Assembly: GCF_026239695.1 (NCBI RefSeq)
Contig: NZ_JAPIVS010000003.1
Location: forward strand, 682,001-746,000
Length of the DNA stretch: 64,000 nt
Source: Pedobacter sp. MC2016-15
GTDB lineage: Bacteria; Bacteroidota; Bacteroidia; Sphingobacteriales; Sphingobacteriaceae
Reading direction: 5' to 3'
Every line of letters starts with the position of its first letter. The first letter of the stretch is position 1. The position numbers were made by a program, and so were the translations under genes. Below the pieces are notes generated by a model. That model searched no databases, was not told the origin of the DNA, and saw only the letters and a list, made by a program, of their open reading frames with translations. Shown piece by piece: positions 8,174-18,000 of this stretch.

Positions 8174-9094
8174 ATGAATATGAAAACTCTAAGGTTTAAA
8201 TCGGTTATTGTATTGGCGGCGCTGCTGATGACCAGCGTGTTTGCCGCAGACAGTGTTTTAGCACAAGGTCGCGGAGGCCGCGGCAGTGGTGGTGGCGGTG
8301 GTTCACGTGGTAGCGCCGGCGGATCGCATATGAGCGGCGGAGGCGGTGCCCGTATCAGTAGTGGCGGCGGTCGCGGCAGCAGCAGCGCATTTAATGGTCC
8401 ACGCATCAGTGGAAACAGCTATTCCCGTGGTAATTCAGCTTTTAGGGGTGGTTCTTCCTATCGCGGCAATAACAGGGGAGGTTATGTCTACCGCGGAGGC
8501 CGTGGTGGTCGTGGCGGATTTTATGGCGGTCCACGTTATGTGCGTTCCCGCTTCGGCGTACATGGCTATTATGGCCATGGTTTTGGCAGACCTTATTATG
8601 GATACTATAACTACTACAGGCCGTATTTAGGATTCAGCCTGAGTGTTCTGCCTTTTGGATATTATCCATTTTACTATGGCGATGCCCAATATTACTATTC
8701 CAGCGGTCTGTATTACAGGCAGTATGATAACCAGTATAAAGTCGTTGTTCCTCCGGTGGGTGCTGAAGTACCGGAACTTCCTAAGGATGCTGAGGAAGTG
8801 ACCATCAACGGACAAACCTATTACGAATACAAAGGCGTATACTATAGTCCGCTTGAAAAAGCTGATGGCAAAACTGCTTACATTATTTCCGGAAAGGATG
8901 GAGTTCTCAATACAGATAATGGGGATGTAAATGCCGGAAACGGTGCTAAATTGGGGGATGTCGTAGAGCAGCTGCCTGAAAATACCAGAGAAGTAACTGT
9001 TAGAGGTGAAAAACTCTATGTATCTGATGATGGCGTTTATTACGAAGAAGTTCAGGACGGAGACAAGATTACCTACAGAGTTGTAGGGATATAA
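8174..9094 (+). CDS. Exported Gly/Arg/Tyr-rich protein (DUF6515-like)
   Basis: 306 residues. A signal peptide (about residues 1-31, ending VLAQ) is followed by a Gly/Ser/Arg-rich segment (about 32-115), a Tyr/Gly-rich segment with YYGY-like repeats (about 116-185), and two related C-terminal beta modules. The first contains EVTINGQTYYEYKGVYY and the second EVTVRGEKLYVSDDGVYY, so the tail looks duplicated. The PPVGAEVPELPKDAEEVTING opening resembles DUF6515 proteins. Function is unknown; the composition suggests a surface or envelope-associated structural protein. A strong terminator follows. Confidence 0.75.
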   Translation: MNMKTLRFKSVIVLAALLMTSVFAADSVLAQGRGGRGSGGGGGSRGSAGGSHMSGGGGARISSGGGRGSSSAFNGPRISGNSYSRGNSAFRGGSSYRGNNRGGYVYRGGRGGRGGFYGGPRYVRSRFGVHGYYGHGFGRPYYGYYNYYRPYLGFSLSVLPFGYYPFYYGDAQYYYSSGLYYRQYDNQYKVVVPPVGAEVPELPKDAEEVTINGQTYYEYKGVYYSPLEKADGKTAYIISGKDGVLNTDNGDVNAGNGAKLGDVVEQLPENTREVTVRGEKLYVSDDGVYYEEVQDGDKITYRVVGI

Positions 9095-9120
9095 GAGTTA
9101 CTTCTTAAAAAAAGAGCTGA

Positions 9121-9190
9121 AGTACATTTGGATGCTGCCTGCTGCTGAAACGCACCAGAAGGCATCAAAATGTACTCCACCTTTTTTTTT
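9121..9190 (+). terminator. Long-stem terminator after the Gly-rich exported protein
   Basis: A 15-bp stem (AGTACATTTGGATGC at 9121-9135 with 9162-9176, one mismatch) closes a 26-nt loop and is followed within a few bases by a run of nine T residues. Confidence 0.7.
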
Positions 9191-9254
9191 GGATTAAGGA
9201 TGGGATATTCTGGGCAAAAGGTCTATCTTATTGCCGGATAAAAAAAAGAGAGAA

Positions 9255-10220
9255 ATGATCAACTGGGGAATAATAGGATGTGGAGATGTAACAGAAGTCA
9301 AGAGCGGACCGGCATTTAACAAAATACCTGGCAGCCGCTTAGTGGCGGTGATGCGCCGGGATGCGGATAAAGCTGCTGATTATGCAAAACGTCATCAGGT
9401 ACCTCACTGGTATAGCGATGCAGAGGAACTGATGCGCCATCCGGAGATCAATGCCATATACATCGCCACACCACCGGCATTTCATTTACCATATGCGCTT
9501 TCGGCATTAAAAAAAGGCCTGAATGTGTATGTGGAAAAGCCTGTTACCCTCAATGCTGCTGAAGCAGAGGAACTAGCTGCAGCAGTAAAACAAAGCGGGG
9601 CGAAACTCGTCGTTGCCCATTATCGCCGGGCTGTACCGTTATTTCTGAGAATAAAAGAACTTATCGATAACAGGATCATAGGAGACATTAGAACAGTGCA
9701 AATCAGAATGTGGCAGGCTGAAAATCCCCTGCTGGTAGCAGATACCGCAAACAACTGGAGGCTGCAGCCAGGTCTTTCCGGTGGAGGATACTTTCATGAT
9801 CTGGCCCCACATCAGATAGATCTGCTGCTGTACTATTTTGGAAAACCTGAGAAATACCAGGGATATGCACTGAACCAATCCGGATCAGGCCCGGCAGATG
9901 ACCATGTATGCGGACAGATCGTCTTCCGCAATAAGATTGTAGTGAATGGTTCCTGGTCATTTAATGTTGGTCAGCATCAACAGAGTGACAAATGCGAAAT
10001 CATAGGTACGGGGGGCAGCATCAGCTTTGCTTTCTTTGGGAACTATGTGAGCTGGCAAACTGAGGATGAAGAAAAAACAGAAACATTTGTGCATCCCCAG
10101 CATATTGAACAGCCCATGATCAGCCGCATAGTGAACTACTTCAATGGTCTGGAAGACAATCCATGTTCGATAGAAGAGGCTATAGGCACCATGGAGATCA
10201 TGGATGGATTTATAAAATAG
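9255..10220 (+). CDS. Gfo/Idh/MocA family NAD(P)-dependent oxidoreductase
   Basis: 321-residue cytosolic sugar or polyol dehydrogenase. The start at 9255 is chosen because an AAAGAGAG stretch precedes the ATG and the protein then opens directly with the Rossmann motif GIIGCGDV; the frame stays open upstream to a TTG at 9231. The family lysine motif VEKPVTL sits at about residue 100 and the C-terminal domain carries GGGYFHDLAPHQIDLL, with the usual Asp/His pair. It lies 76 bp before susC on the same strand and may process a sugar released by the locus; the exact substrate is unknown. Confidence 0.88.
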   Translation: MINWGIIGCGDVTEVKSGPAFNKIPGSRLVAVMRRDADKAADYAKRHQVPHWYSDAEELMRHPEINAIYIATPPAFHLPYALSALKKGLNVYVEKPVTLNAAEAEELAAAVKQSGAKLVVAHYRRAVPLFLRIKELIDNRIIGDIRTVQIRMWQAENPLLVADTANNWRLQPGLSGGGYFHDLAPHQIDLLLYYFGKPEKYQGYALNQSGSGPADDHVCGQIVFRNKIVVNGSWSFNVGQHQQSDKCEIIGTGGSISFAFFGNYVSWQTEDEEKTETFVHPQHIEQPMISRIVNYFNGLEDNPCSIEEAIGTMEIMDGFIK

Positions 10221-10244
10221 GGGGCAGGACGCTACAGGTTGCGA

Positions 10245-10273
10245 GTGCTAAACATAAAAATTAGTTTTAGCAC
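10245..10273. promoter_or_regulatory. Inverted repeat before susC, candidate operator
   Basis: GTGCTAAA at 10245-10252 and its complement TTTAGCAC at 10266-10273 form a perfect 8-bp inverted repeat with a 13-bp spacer, 24 bp before the susC start codon. The GCTAAA/TTTAGC core is shared with the palindromes before the GntR regulator at 31301-31340. Confidence 0.5.
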
Positions 10274-10296
10274 ACCAAATAATAAACCAGTGTCCT

Positions 10297-13200
10297 ATGT
10301 CCAAAAACCCAATTTCCGCCAGTAATTCCGGCAAAAAATTAATCGTTCTCTTTTTCTTTTCTCTTTTCAGTATAAGCAGCCTTTTCGCGCAGGAAAGTGT
10401 AACCATCAATGGAAAGGTATCTGATGATAAAGGGCTCGCAATGCCGGCAGTTTCTATTAAAATTAAAGGTACCAACCAGGGGGTGTCTACCGATGCAAAT
10501 GGGATATACTCCCTTAAAGCGAACATTGGGGCAACCCTCGTATTCCAATACCTGAGTTACCTGCCACAGGAGATTGTGGTCAGCAAGGCGGGTATGCTAA
10601 ACGTAAAACTTGTGGAAGCAGATACCAAACTTGACGAAGTTGTCGTGGTTGGTTATGGTACCCAAAAGAAAGGTAACGTAACCGGTGCCATTGCCACCTT
10701 CAAAGCCGATAAGCTGGAGGAACGCCCTATCGTCAGGGTAGACCAGGCACTCGTAGGCCAGATGGCAGGGGTATCCGTAAAACAGACCAGCGGTACACCG
10801 GGAAAAGCCTTCAGCATCCAGGTGCGTGGAACAGGATCCATTTCAGCAGGTAACGAACCTCTGTATGTTCTTGATGGATTTCCGCTGGCCTCCGCCAGTC
10901 CGAACGGATCAGGAAACTTCTCCACAGGAAACCCGCTTGACAACATCAACCCGAATGATATTGAATCCATACAGGTATTGAAAGACGCTTCGGCAGCTGC
11001 AATCTACGGATCAAGGGCAGCAAATGGGGTGGTGCTCATCACTACCAAAAGAGGTAAAAGTGGCAAACCTACAATTACATTAAATACCTATGCAGGTACA
11101 GTTCAGCGTAGCAAAAAGCTGGATATGTTGAATGGTGCCGAGTGGATCGACCGCGCCACAGAAATGATCAATGCACAATGGGTGGCCTCAGGAGCAGGCA
11201 GGACAGCCGGCCAGACTACTGATCAGCGCCGTACAATCCTGGGTCTTGCACCAGGAGCGTTTAATACTACTTTCATGCTTGACGACCGCTGGGCGCAGCC
11301 GGGTTATGGTGGTCTGAACGTGATCGACTGGCAGGATGAGATCTTCAGGACCGGCCTCACGCAAAACTATCAGGTGGGTGCCAGTGGTGCTACAGAAACG
11401 GTGAACTACTACGTTTCAGGTAACTATGTGAAACAGGAAGGTATGGTCAAAGGAATGGATTATGAATCTTATTCTGCAAGGGCAAATGTGGAGATCAAAG
11501 CCAGTGACAACCTCAAATTTGGTGTGAACATTGCACCTACCTATTCCATCACCAATGATCCGGGAGTAGAGGGTAAAGATAATATCCTGCACCAGGCGCT
11601 GTCCATGTCGCCGATTCAGCAGGATGCCGCAGGGAATGTCAACGTATTTAACTCCACACAATATATCTGGGGGGTATCTACAAATGATCCACTGGCAAAG
11701 CTGAACAATACCATTGGGCTTACCAAGAAGTTCAGAACGCTGGGAACGGTGTTCGGAGAATATAAAATCCTGGATGGACTTACCTTCAAGACTACCGTCA
11801 ATCTCGATAACACAGACAATACCTCTAAAAGTTATACGCCTTATACGATTACAGGCTCACTAACAACCAGAACAACTTCTCCGAACCTGGGTACTTCAGG
11901 CTCTTACGGAGGATACCGCAAACGTACATTTGTAAACGAAAATACACTCTCCTACGCTAAAACCTTTAAGGATAAACATGACCTTTCCCTGTTGATCGGA
12001 CAGGCCTATAACTCCGATAAACTGGAAAATGTAAACCTTTCTTCAGTAGGTGGATTCGGGGTAGGCGGTATCACTACGCTTGGAAGTGCCTCTGCAGTAA
12101 ATGGCAGTACCAATGAAGCCATGAATGTACTGGTTTCATTCTTTGGCAGGTTGCAATATAATTTTGATCAGAAGTATTTGTTCTCTGCCAGTATCAGGAG
12201 AGACGGATCTTCACGTTTCGGTACCAACAACCAGTATGGTATCTTCCCCTCGGTATCTGCCGGATGGAACATCGCGAAGGAAAACTTCCTGAAAGACAGC
12301 AAGAAAATCAGCGAACTGAAACTTAGAGTAAGTTACGGTGAGTCAGGTAACTACAATATTGGTGATTATAGCAGCAGAGGGCTCCTCGGCAGCAACAACT
12401 ATACCTTCAATGGCGTTCCTGCCTACGGACAGGCGCTCATCGGTGTGGCCAATCCAAACCTGAGCTGGGAGAAATCCAAAACTACAGACATTGGTCTGGA
12501 CATCGGCTTGTTCCAGAACCGCATCACGGCTTCGGTAGATTATTACAACAAACTCAATACAGACCTGCTGCTGAATGTTCCGATTCCGGGTGTGACAGGT
12601 TTTGGAACACAGCTGAGTAATACCGGAAGTGTGAGAAACAAAGGTTTGGAGTTTGAAGTAAGCACCAGAAACTTAACGGGCGATTTCCAGTGGAATACCT
12701 CGGTAAATGTGAGCCACAACTCAAACGAAGTGGTATCACTCGCTTCCGGTCAGTCGCAGATCCTGATTCCTTCAAGCTTTGACGTTTCCCACAGCTTGCT
12801 GAGGGTGGGTGATCCCATGTACAGTATCTATGTGGTGCGTCAGCAGGGAATTCTTACCCAGCAGGATATTGATAACAGGGTGGCACTTTTCGGCAGCCAG
12901 ACTGTGGGTGATCCAAAATATAAAGATGCAAACGGTGATGGTGTGATTGATGCGAATGACCGCGAGATCGTGGGCCACCCGAATCCTGACTGGACATATG
13001 GGGTAACCAATACCTTCCGGTTCAAGGGCTTTGACCTTACCGTGCTTGTTCAGGGACAAGCAGGTGGTTCTATCTATTCATTGCTGGGACGTGCTTTGGG
13101 AAGAACAGGCCAGGGTGTTCCTGATAATGCACTTGGATTTTACAGAGACCGCTGGAGATCTCCTGACAGCCCGGGTGCAGGTGAAGTAGGAAAAGCTTAT

Positions 13201-13497
13201 TCTACCTTCGGACGTATCAAAAATACCGACTGGCTGTATTCTTCAAATTATCTGCGTGTACGTAACATCACGATGGGCTACGATCTCGGAAGACAGTTCA
13301 AAGGTAAAGCCGTGAAAGGTGCAAGGATTTATGTAACTGCAGAAAACTTCTTCGGACGCGACAGCTACAAGGGGGGACTTAACCCGGAAGCCAGCAATAC
13401 CAACCTCAGTGGTAGTGACATCTTCCCGGAAGCTGGTGACTATGGCGGACTGCCTTTGCCTAAATCGTTAATCCTGGGTCTGAACTTTACATTTTAA
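10297..13497 (+). CDS. susC: SusC/RagA TonB-linked outer membrane transporter
   Basis: 1066-residue TonB-dependent transporter that imports oligosaccharides with its SusD partner. Order: signal peptide ending SSLFAQ (about 1-32), carboxypeptidase-regulatory-like beta domain (ESVTINGKVSDDKGLAMPAV onward, about 33-115), the DEVVVVGYGTQKKGNVTGA TonB-box/SusC signature, plug domain with VRGTGSISAGNEPLYVLDG and IQVLKDASAAAIYGSRAANG, then the 22-strand barrel ending LGLNFTF with a terminal Phe. No STN domain is present, so no direct trans-envelope sigma signalling is expected. susD starts 11 bp downstream. Confidence 0.96.
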   Translation: MSKNPISASNSGKKLIVLFFFSLFSISSLFAQESVTINGKVSDDKGLAMPAVSIKIKGTNQGVSTDANGIYSLKANIGATLVFQYLSYLPQEIVVSKAGMLNVKLVEADTKLDEVVVVGYGTQKKGNVTGAIATFKADKLEERPIVRVDQALVGQMAGVSVKQTSGTPGKAFSIQVRGTGSISAGNEPLYVLDGFPLASASPNGSGNFSTGNPLDNINPNDIESIQVLKDASAAAIYGSRAANGVVLITTKRGKSGKPTITLNTYAGTVQRSKKLDMLNGAEWIDRATEMINAQWVASGAGRTAGQTTDQRRTILGLAPGAFNTTFMLDDRWAQPGYGGLNVIDWQDEIFRTGLTQNYQVGASGATETVNYYVSGNYVKQEGMVKGMDYESYSARANVEIKASDNLKFGVNIAPTYSITNDPGVEGKDNILHQALSMSPIQQDAAGNVNVFNSTQYIWGVSTNDPLAKLNNTIGLTKKFRTLGTVFGEYKILDGLTFKTTVNLDNTDNTSKSYTPYTITGSLTTRTTSPNLGTSGSYGGYRKRTFVNENTLSYAKTFKDKHDLSLLIGQAYNSDKLENVNLSSVGGFGVGGITTLGSASAVNGSTNEAMNVLVSFFGRLQYNFDQKYLFSASIRRDGSSRFGTNNQYGIFPSVSAGWNIAKENFLKDSKKISELKLRVSYGESGNYNIGDYSSRGLLGSNNYTFNGVPAYGQALIGVANPNLSWEKSKTTDIGLDIGLFQNRITASVDYYNKLNTDLLLNVPIPGVTGFGTQLSNTGSVRNKGLEFEVSTRNLTGDFQWNTSVNVSHNSNEVVSLASGQSQILIPSSFDVSHSLLRVGDPMYSIYVVRQQGILTQQDIDNRVALFGSQTVGDPKYKDANGDGVIDANDREIVGHPNPDWTYGVTNTFRFKGFDLTVLVQGQAGGSIYSLLGRALGRTGQGVPDNALGFYRDRWRSPDSPGAGEVGKAYSTFGRIKNTDWLYSSNYLRVRNITMGYDLGRQFKGKAVKGARIYVTAENFFGRDSYKGGLNPEASNTNLSGSDIFPEAGDYGGLPLPKSLILGLNFTF

Positions 13498-13508
13498 CCA
13501 AAGAAATC

Positions 13509-15041
13509 ATGAAGAAATTAATATATATCTTACTAGCCGGTACTACGCTGATCACTTCCTGCAAAAAATCTCTTGACCAGCAGCCGATATCAAACAATAC
13601 TACTGACACTTATTTTTCTGCGCCTAACGACTTCCTGCAAGGGATCAATGCGGTGTATAATGACTTACGTACTTATCCTGACAGGTTACTGAATCTGTCG
13701 GAGACACGTTCTGACAACCTGTATGCCGTTTCTGAAGGAGGGGTGCGCGACTGGGAAGGGATCAACAGTTTCTTCAAAACCATCGCCGCCAACCCCTATG
13801 TTGAAGAAGCATGGTCGAAAGACTTTAACGGTATTTCCAGGGCTAACACCTTGCTGGATCAGCTGGCCAAAAACGGGGCTGCAGTGATTCCAGATGCCAC
13901 GCTGAGAAGCAGGTATGAAGCTGAAGCAAAATTCCTGCGTGCCTTTTATTATTTCGATCTGGTGAGGACCTTTGGAAAGGTTCCTGTGATAGACCATCCG
14001 GTGCTGACCGACGAAGCCTTGAATATCCCGAGAGGTTCTGTGGCAGAAGTTTATGCACTGATTCTTTCAGATCTCCAGTTTGCTGCGGACAATCTGCCGC
14101 TGGCATCTGCCTACAGCACTGCCGACAGGGGAAGGGCATCCAAACATGCGGCAAAATCCTTGCTGGCACTGGTGTACATGACGCGCTCCGGACCCACTTA
14201 CAGCATTGAAGGACCCGGACTGGGTTTAAACGAATGGAGCCTGGCAGTAGCACAGCTCAATGAGGTGATCAGCAGCGGTCAATATACTTTTGCTACCAAT
14301 ACAGGTACGGCAACAACAGCCTACAGCAGTATTTTTGGCTATACCAATGAAAATAACAGGGAAGTGGTTTTCAACGTTGAATTTGCTACGGGTTCTAATC
14401 CGCAGTTAGGTGCTACCTATCCATGGTTGCTGGTTCCGGATGGTTATTTTCAGTCGCTGGGTCAGCCTAATCAGGGTGGCCTTGAAATCAGGCCGGTGTC
14501 CAATAACCTGCTGAACTCGTACGAAACCGGTGATGTGCGCAAAGCTTTTACCATCCAGGCAGGTTACGCCATTCCGAGAGGAATTACCGAAACGAGATCT
14601 TTTTATAAAAAATTCATCGATATCAGCAGGGTACCGGCGTCAAGGACTGACTGGCCGATTAACTTTATTGTACTGCGCTATACAGATATCCTGCTGCTGA
14701 AAGCAGAGTGTGTATTACATGGGGCTGCCGGTTCACAGACTACGGACGTAGATGCCGTAGTAAACAATGTCCGCATCAGGGCCGGGCTTGCCGGAAACCG
14801 TGCCAATATTACACTGCCACAACTGATGGAAGAACGCAGAAAAGAGTTTGCTTCTGAAGGATCACGCTGGCATGATCTGGTACGCAGTGGTCTGGTGACT
14901 ACCGTGATACCGGCATGGATTGCAGCAGACGATGTAAGAAAACAGATCCAGGCCTTTTCACCAAACTACATCATCTACCCGGTTCCACAAAGCCAGCTGG
15001 ATGTGAAATCAGGTTTATACACTCAGAACGCCGGGTATTAA
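13509..15041 (+). CDS. susD: SusD/RagB surface glycan-binding lipoprotein
   Basis: 510 residues; forms the lid on the SusC channel and binds the glycan at the cell surface. The lipobox is LITSC with the lipidated Cys at 18, followed by KKSLDQQP. The TPR-containing SusD fold is recognisable from AEAKFLRAFYYFDLVRTFGKVPVI near residue 140, the RASKHAAKSLLALVYM helix and the C-terminal LMEERRKEFASEGSRWHDLVRSG signature. Paired with the preceding susC and co-transcribed with the enzymes that follow (next start 3 bp after its stop). Confidence 0.96.
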   Translation: MKKLIYILLAGTTLITSCKKSLDQQPISNNTTDTYFSAPNDFLQGINAVYNDLRTYPDRLLNLSETRSDNLYAVSEGGVRDWEGINSFFKTIAANPYVEEAWSKDFNGISRANTLLDQLAKNGAAVIPDATLRSRYEAEAKFLRAFYYFDLVRTFGKVPVIDHPVLTDEALNIPRGSVAEVYALILSDLQFAADNLPLASAYSTADRGRASKHAAKSLLALVYMTRSGPTYSIEGPGLGLNEWSLAVAQLNEVISSGQYTFATNTGTATTAYSSIFGYTNENNREVVFNVEFATGSNPQLGATYPWLLVPDGYFQSLGQPNQGGLEIRPVSNNLLNSYETGDVRKAFTIQAGYAIPRGITETRSFYKKFIDISRVPASRTDWPINFIVLRYTDILLLKAECVLHGAAGSQTTDVDAVVNNVRIRAGLAGNRANITLPQLMEERRKEFASEGSRWHDLVRSGLVTTVIPAWIAADDVRKQIQAFSPNYIIYPVPQSQLDVKSGLYTQNAGY

Positions 15042-15044
15042 CTC

Positions 15045-18000
15045 ATGCTGTTCCGTCAGGAAAACTTTGGCCGGTCTTTGATCGCATTGCTCCTGTGCAG
15101 CTTAACCACGGCTGCGCAGGAGCTCTATCCTGTAAGGCTCTCCCCACAGCTCTGGCATGCTGAGCAACGCAGCTTACGCTACAGGCCTGATGGGGAGAGC
15201 TTCCTGATCCATAACGGAAGCCGGCGGTTTAACCGTGCGCTATACGGAACACATACAGCTTTCAGGGTGGAAGCAGGAGACCTCCCTGAGTTTTCTATGT
15301 ACATGCCCGGTATGGGAGGAAATCTGCAGATCGGGATTGCCCGTGCCGGGAAAAGTATCTGGCTGATCAGGGCGAAAGAGATCACTGCTCGGTATACGCC
15401 AGGGAAAATGAGCTACGAGATCCAGGATCCCTTACTGGGAAAGGGTACCCTCCATCTGGAAATTCTGGCTATGGCCGCTGCCGAAGGACTGATTCTAAAA
15501 ACCTGGCTGGACAGTCCCGACCAGGATATCTGCCTGATCTATGCCTTTGGAGGCGCCAGTGGCAAAAAGTTTAGCCGTTCCGGCGATATGGGTCCGGATC
15601 CCGAATCAAGTTTTTATCTCAATCCTGAAAATTGTGCAGACAATAAATATCAGCTGGAAGAGGGTTCTTTTCAGCTAAAATATGGTAAAGCAGCGGAGCT
15701 GTCGGGGGTATTCCCTGCTCAGCTTCAACTGTCCGATGCCTCAGCGCTGGCAGATCCCGCGGCTTTGTTTAAAAGCAGGAGCTCCGGAAGTTCTCTGATC
15801 AGTTCTTCCGCTGCGCTCAGGCCCGGAGAAAGTCAGTATGTCATGATCCGTGAAGGCTCGGGTTCAGTAGCTTACAGTAGCCTGGCCTCATTATTTAATG
15901 ACGCAGAGGCTGCCCGTTTAAAGATCGCGGGGCGTATCAGAGTACACACACCAGACCCTTATATCAATACCATTGGCGGAGCAATCAGCATTGCTTCTGA
16001 CGCCATCTGGGAGGAGCCGTCCTATCTGCACGGAGCCGTAGGCTGGAGGATGCGCCTCAATGGCTGGCGTGGCCCTTATACTGCCGATCCCCTGGGCTGG
16101 CATGACCGCGCAAGAACCCATTTTGCTGCTTATGCAAAATCGCAGGTGCTGACGCCCCCTAAGGGACCTGTGATTCCCGATACCGCATTCCACCTCGCCA
16201 GGCATCAGGAGAAAATGGGCACCTCCATGTTCAGCTCGGGCTATATCAGTCGTGACCCTGAGGGTAAATCTATACGTCCCCATCATTATGATATGAACCT
16301 GGTTTATATGGACGGACTGCTGTGGCATTTCAACTGGACGGGAGACCTGAAGTTTGCCAGGGAGATGTGGCCGGTAATTCAGCGGCATCTAGCCTGGGAA
16401 AAACGCAACTTCGATCCCGATAATGATGGGTTATACGATGCATACGCGGCCATATGGGCCAGTGATGCGCTGTATTACAGCAGTGGTGCCGTAACGCATT
16501 CCTCTGCTTATAATTATCGGGCAAACCTGATGGCAGCAAAGATCGCAGCCTTAATCGGAGAGCCTGCCGGACCCTATATAAGCGAGGCAGCAAAGATCTT
16601 GAAGGCAATGAATAACATGCTCTGGGTGCCCGGCGCGGGTACTTTCGCAGAATACAAAGACGCAATGGGATTACAACTTTTGCATCCCTCAGCGGCACTG
16701 TGGACGATCTATCACAGCATTGATTCTGCCGTTCCTGATGCATTTCAGGCATACCAGAGTTTGAGATATGTGGATCAGTCTATTCCGCACATTCCTGTGA
16801 GGGCAAGCGGTTTGGAGGAGGGTAATTATTATACCTTGTCGACCACCAGCTGGATGCCCTACACCTGGTCGCTTAATAACGTAGTGATGGCAGAATCCAT
16901 GCATACTGCGCTCGCCAACTGGGAAGCAGGTAGAAATGAAGAAGGATTCAAGCTTTTTAAAAGTGAACTGCTGGCGGACATGTATCTTGGCGGAAGCCCT
17001 GGTAATTTTGTACAAATATCCCATTATGATGCCGCCAGAGGCGAAGCCTATCGGGATTTCGGTGACCCTGTGGGTATCACATCGAGGACTTTGATCGAAG
17101 GTTTATTTGGGATTGTACCCGATGCTCTTGCTAAAAGTCTGACGGTACGGCCCGGATTTCCAGCCGCCTGGAACCATGCTGCGATTACAACTCCGGATCT
17201 GGATTTTCAGTTCAAAAGAACAGGTAAAACTGATTTTTATCGCTTAAAACCATCATTTGCCATTCCACTGGCACTAAAACTACAGCTCAAAGTTCATGGC
17301 GGGGCTGTCGGCTCTCTGAAAGTCAATGGCAAAAAAGCAAACTGGACAAACATCCCGGACGCTATCGGTATGCCGATGATTGAAATTGATATACCGGATA
17401 ATCCTGCAGAAAGTTACAACATTGAGATCGTCTGGAAGGGGGAGCCTTTTAAAAAGCTGAGTCTGGAGAACCAGTATGCTGAAGATGAGCAGTTAAACCT
17501 CCGGATAGCTCCAAATGTATCAATTACCGGGTTGAATGACCCGCAAAAAATATGCTCTGCGGCCAGCTTTAAAGGAAGCGCATTTACTGCAAAACTAAAG
17601 GGTACAGCAGGCAGCAGGACGGCATTTATCCGGTTAAAAATGAATGACTTCAGCTGGTGGTATCCGGTCTGTTTCGAGCTGACAAAGCCTGTCTCTTTTG
17701 TGCCAGCGGCGCAACAGGAAAAGGATAAAATGGTATTTGAGGTCGTGAATAACAAAAAGCTTCCGGTAAAGGGAGAAATTGCTGTCAATGGTTATAAAAG
17801 GCAAGTTGTACTGGCTGCAAAGGAACATTTAACAATTGCTCTCAGCGCCCGGGACCTCAATACCGGAACAAACGAAATCCGCTTTGTTTCTGCTGACAAA
17901 CAAGTATTTACCGGCGAATTGATCAACTGGAATATCACACATCAGGATGTAAAACAAAGAGTTGTTGATCTCTCTGCCATGTTTAACGCCAGCGTGACCC

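Noticed and set aside
8158..8406. Pro-rich minus-strand open frame
   Set aside because: It is the antisense of the Gly-rich segment of the exported protein; Gly codons read as Pro codons in reverse.
15918..16388. 156-residue minus-strand open frame in the DUF4450-like gene
   Set aside because: No domain, no promoter, fully inside a coherent plus-strand gene.
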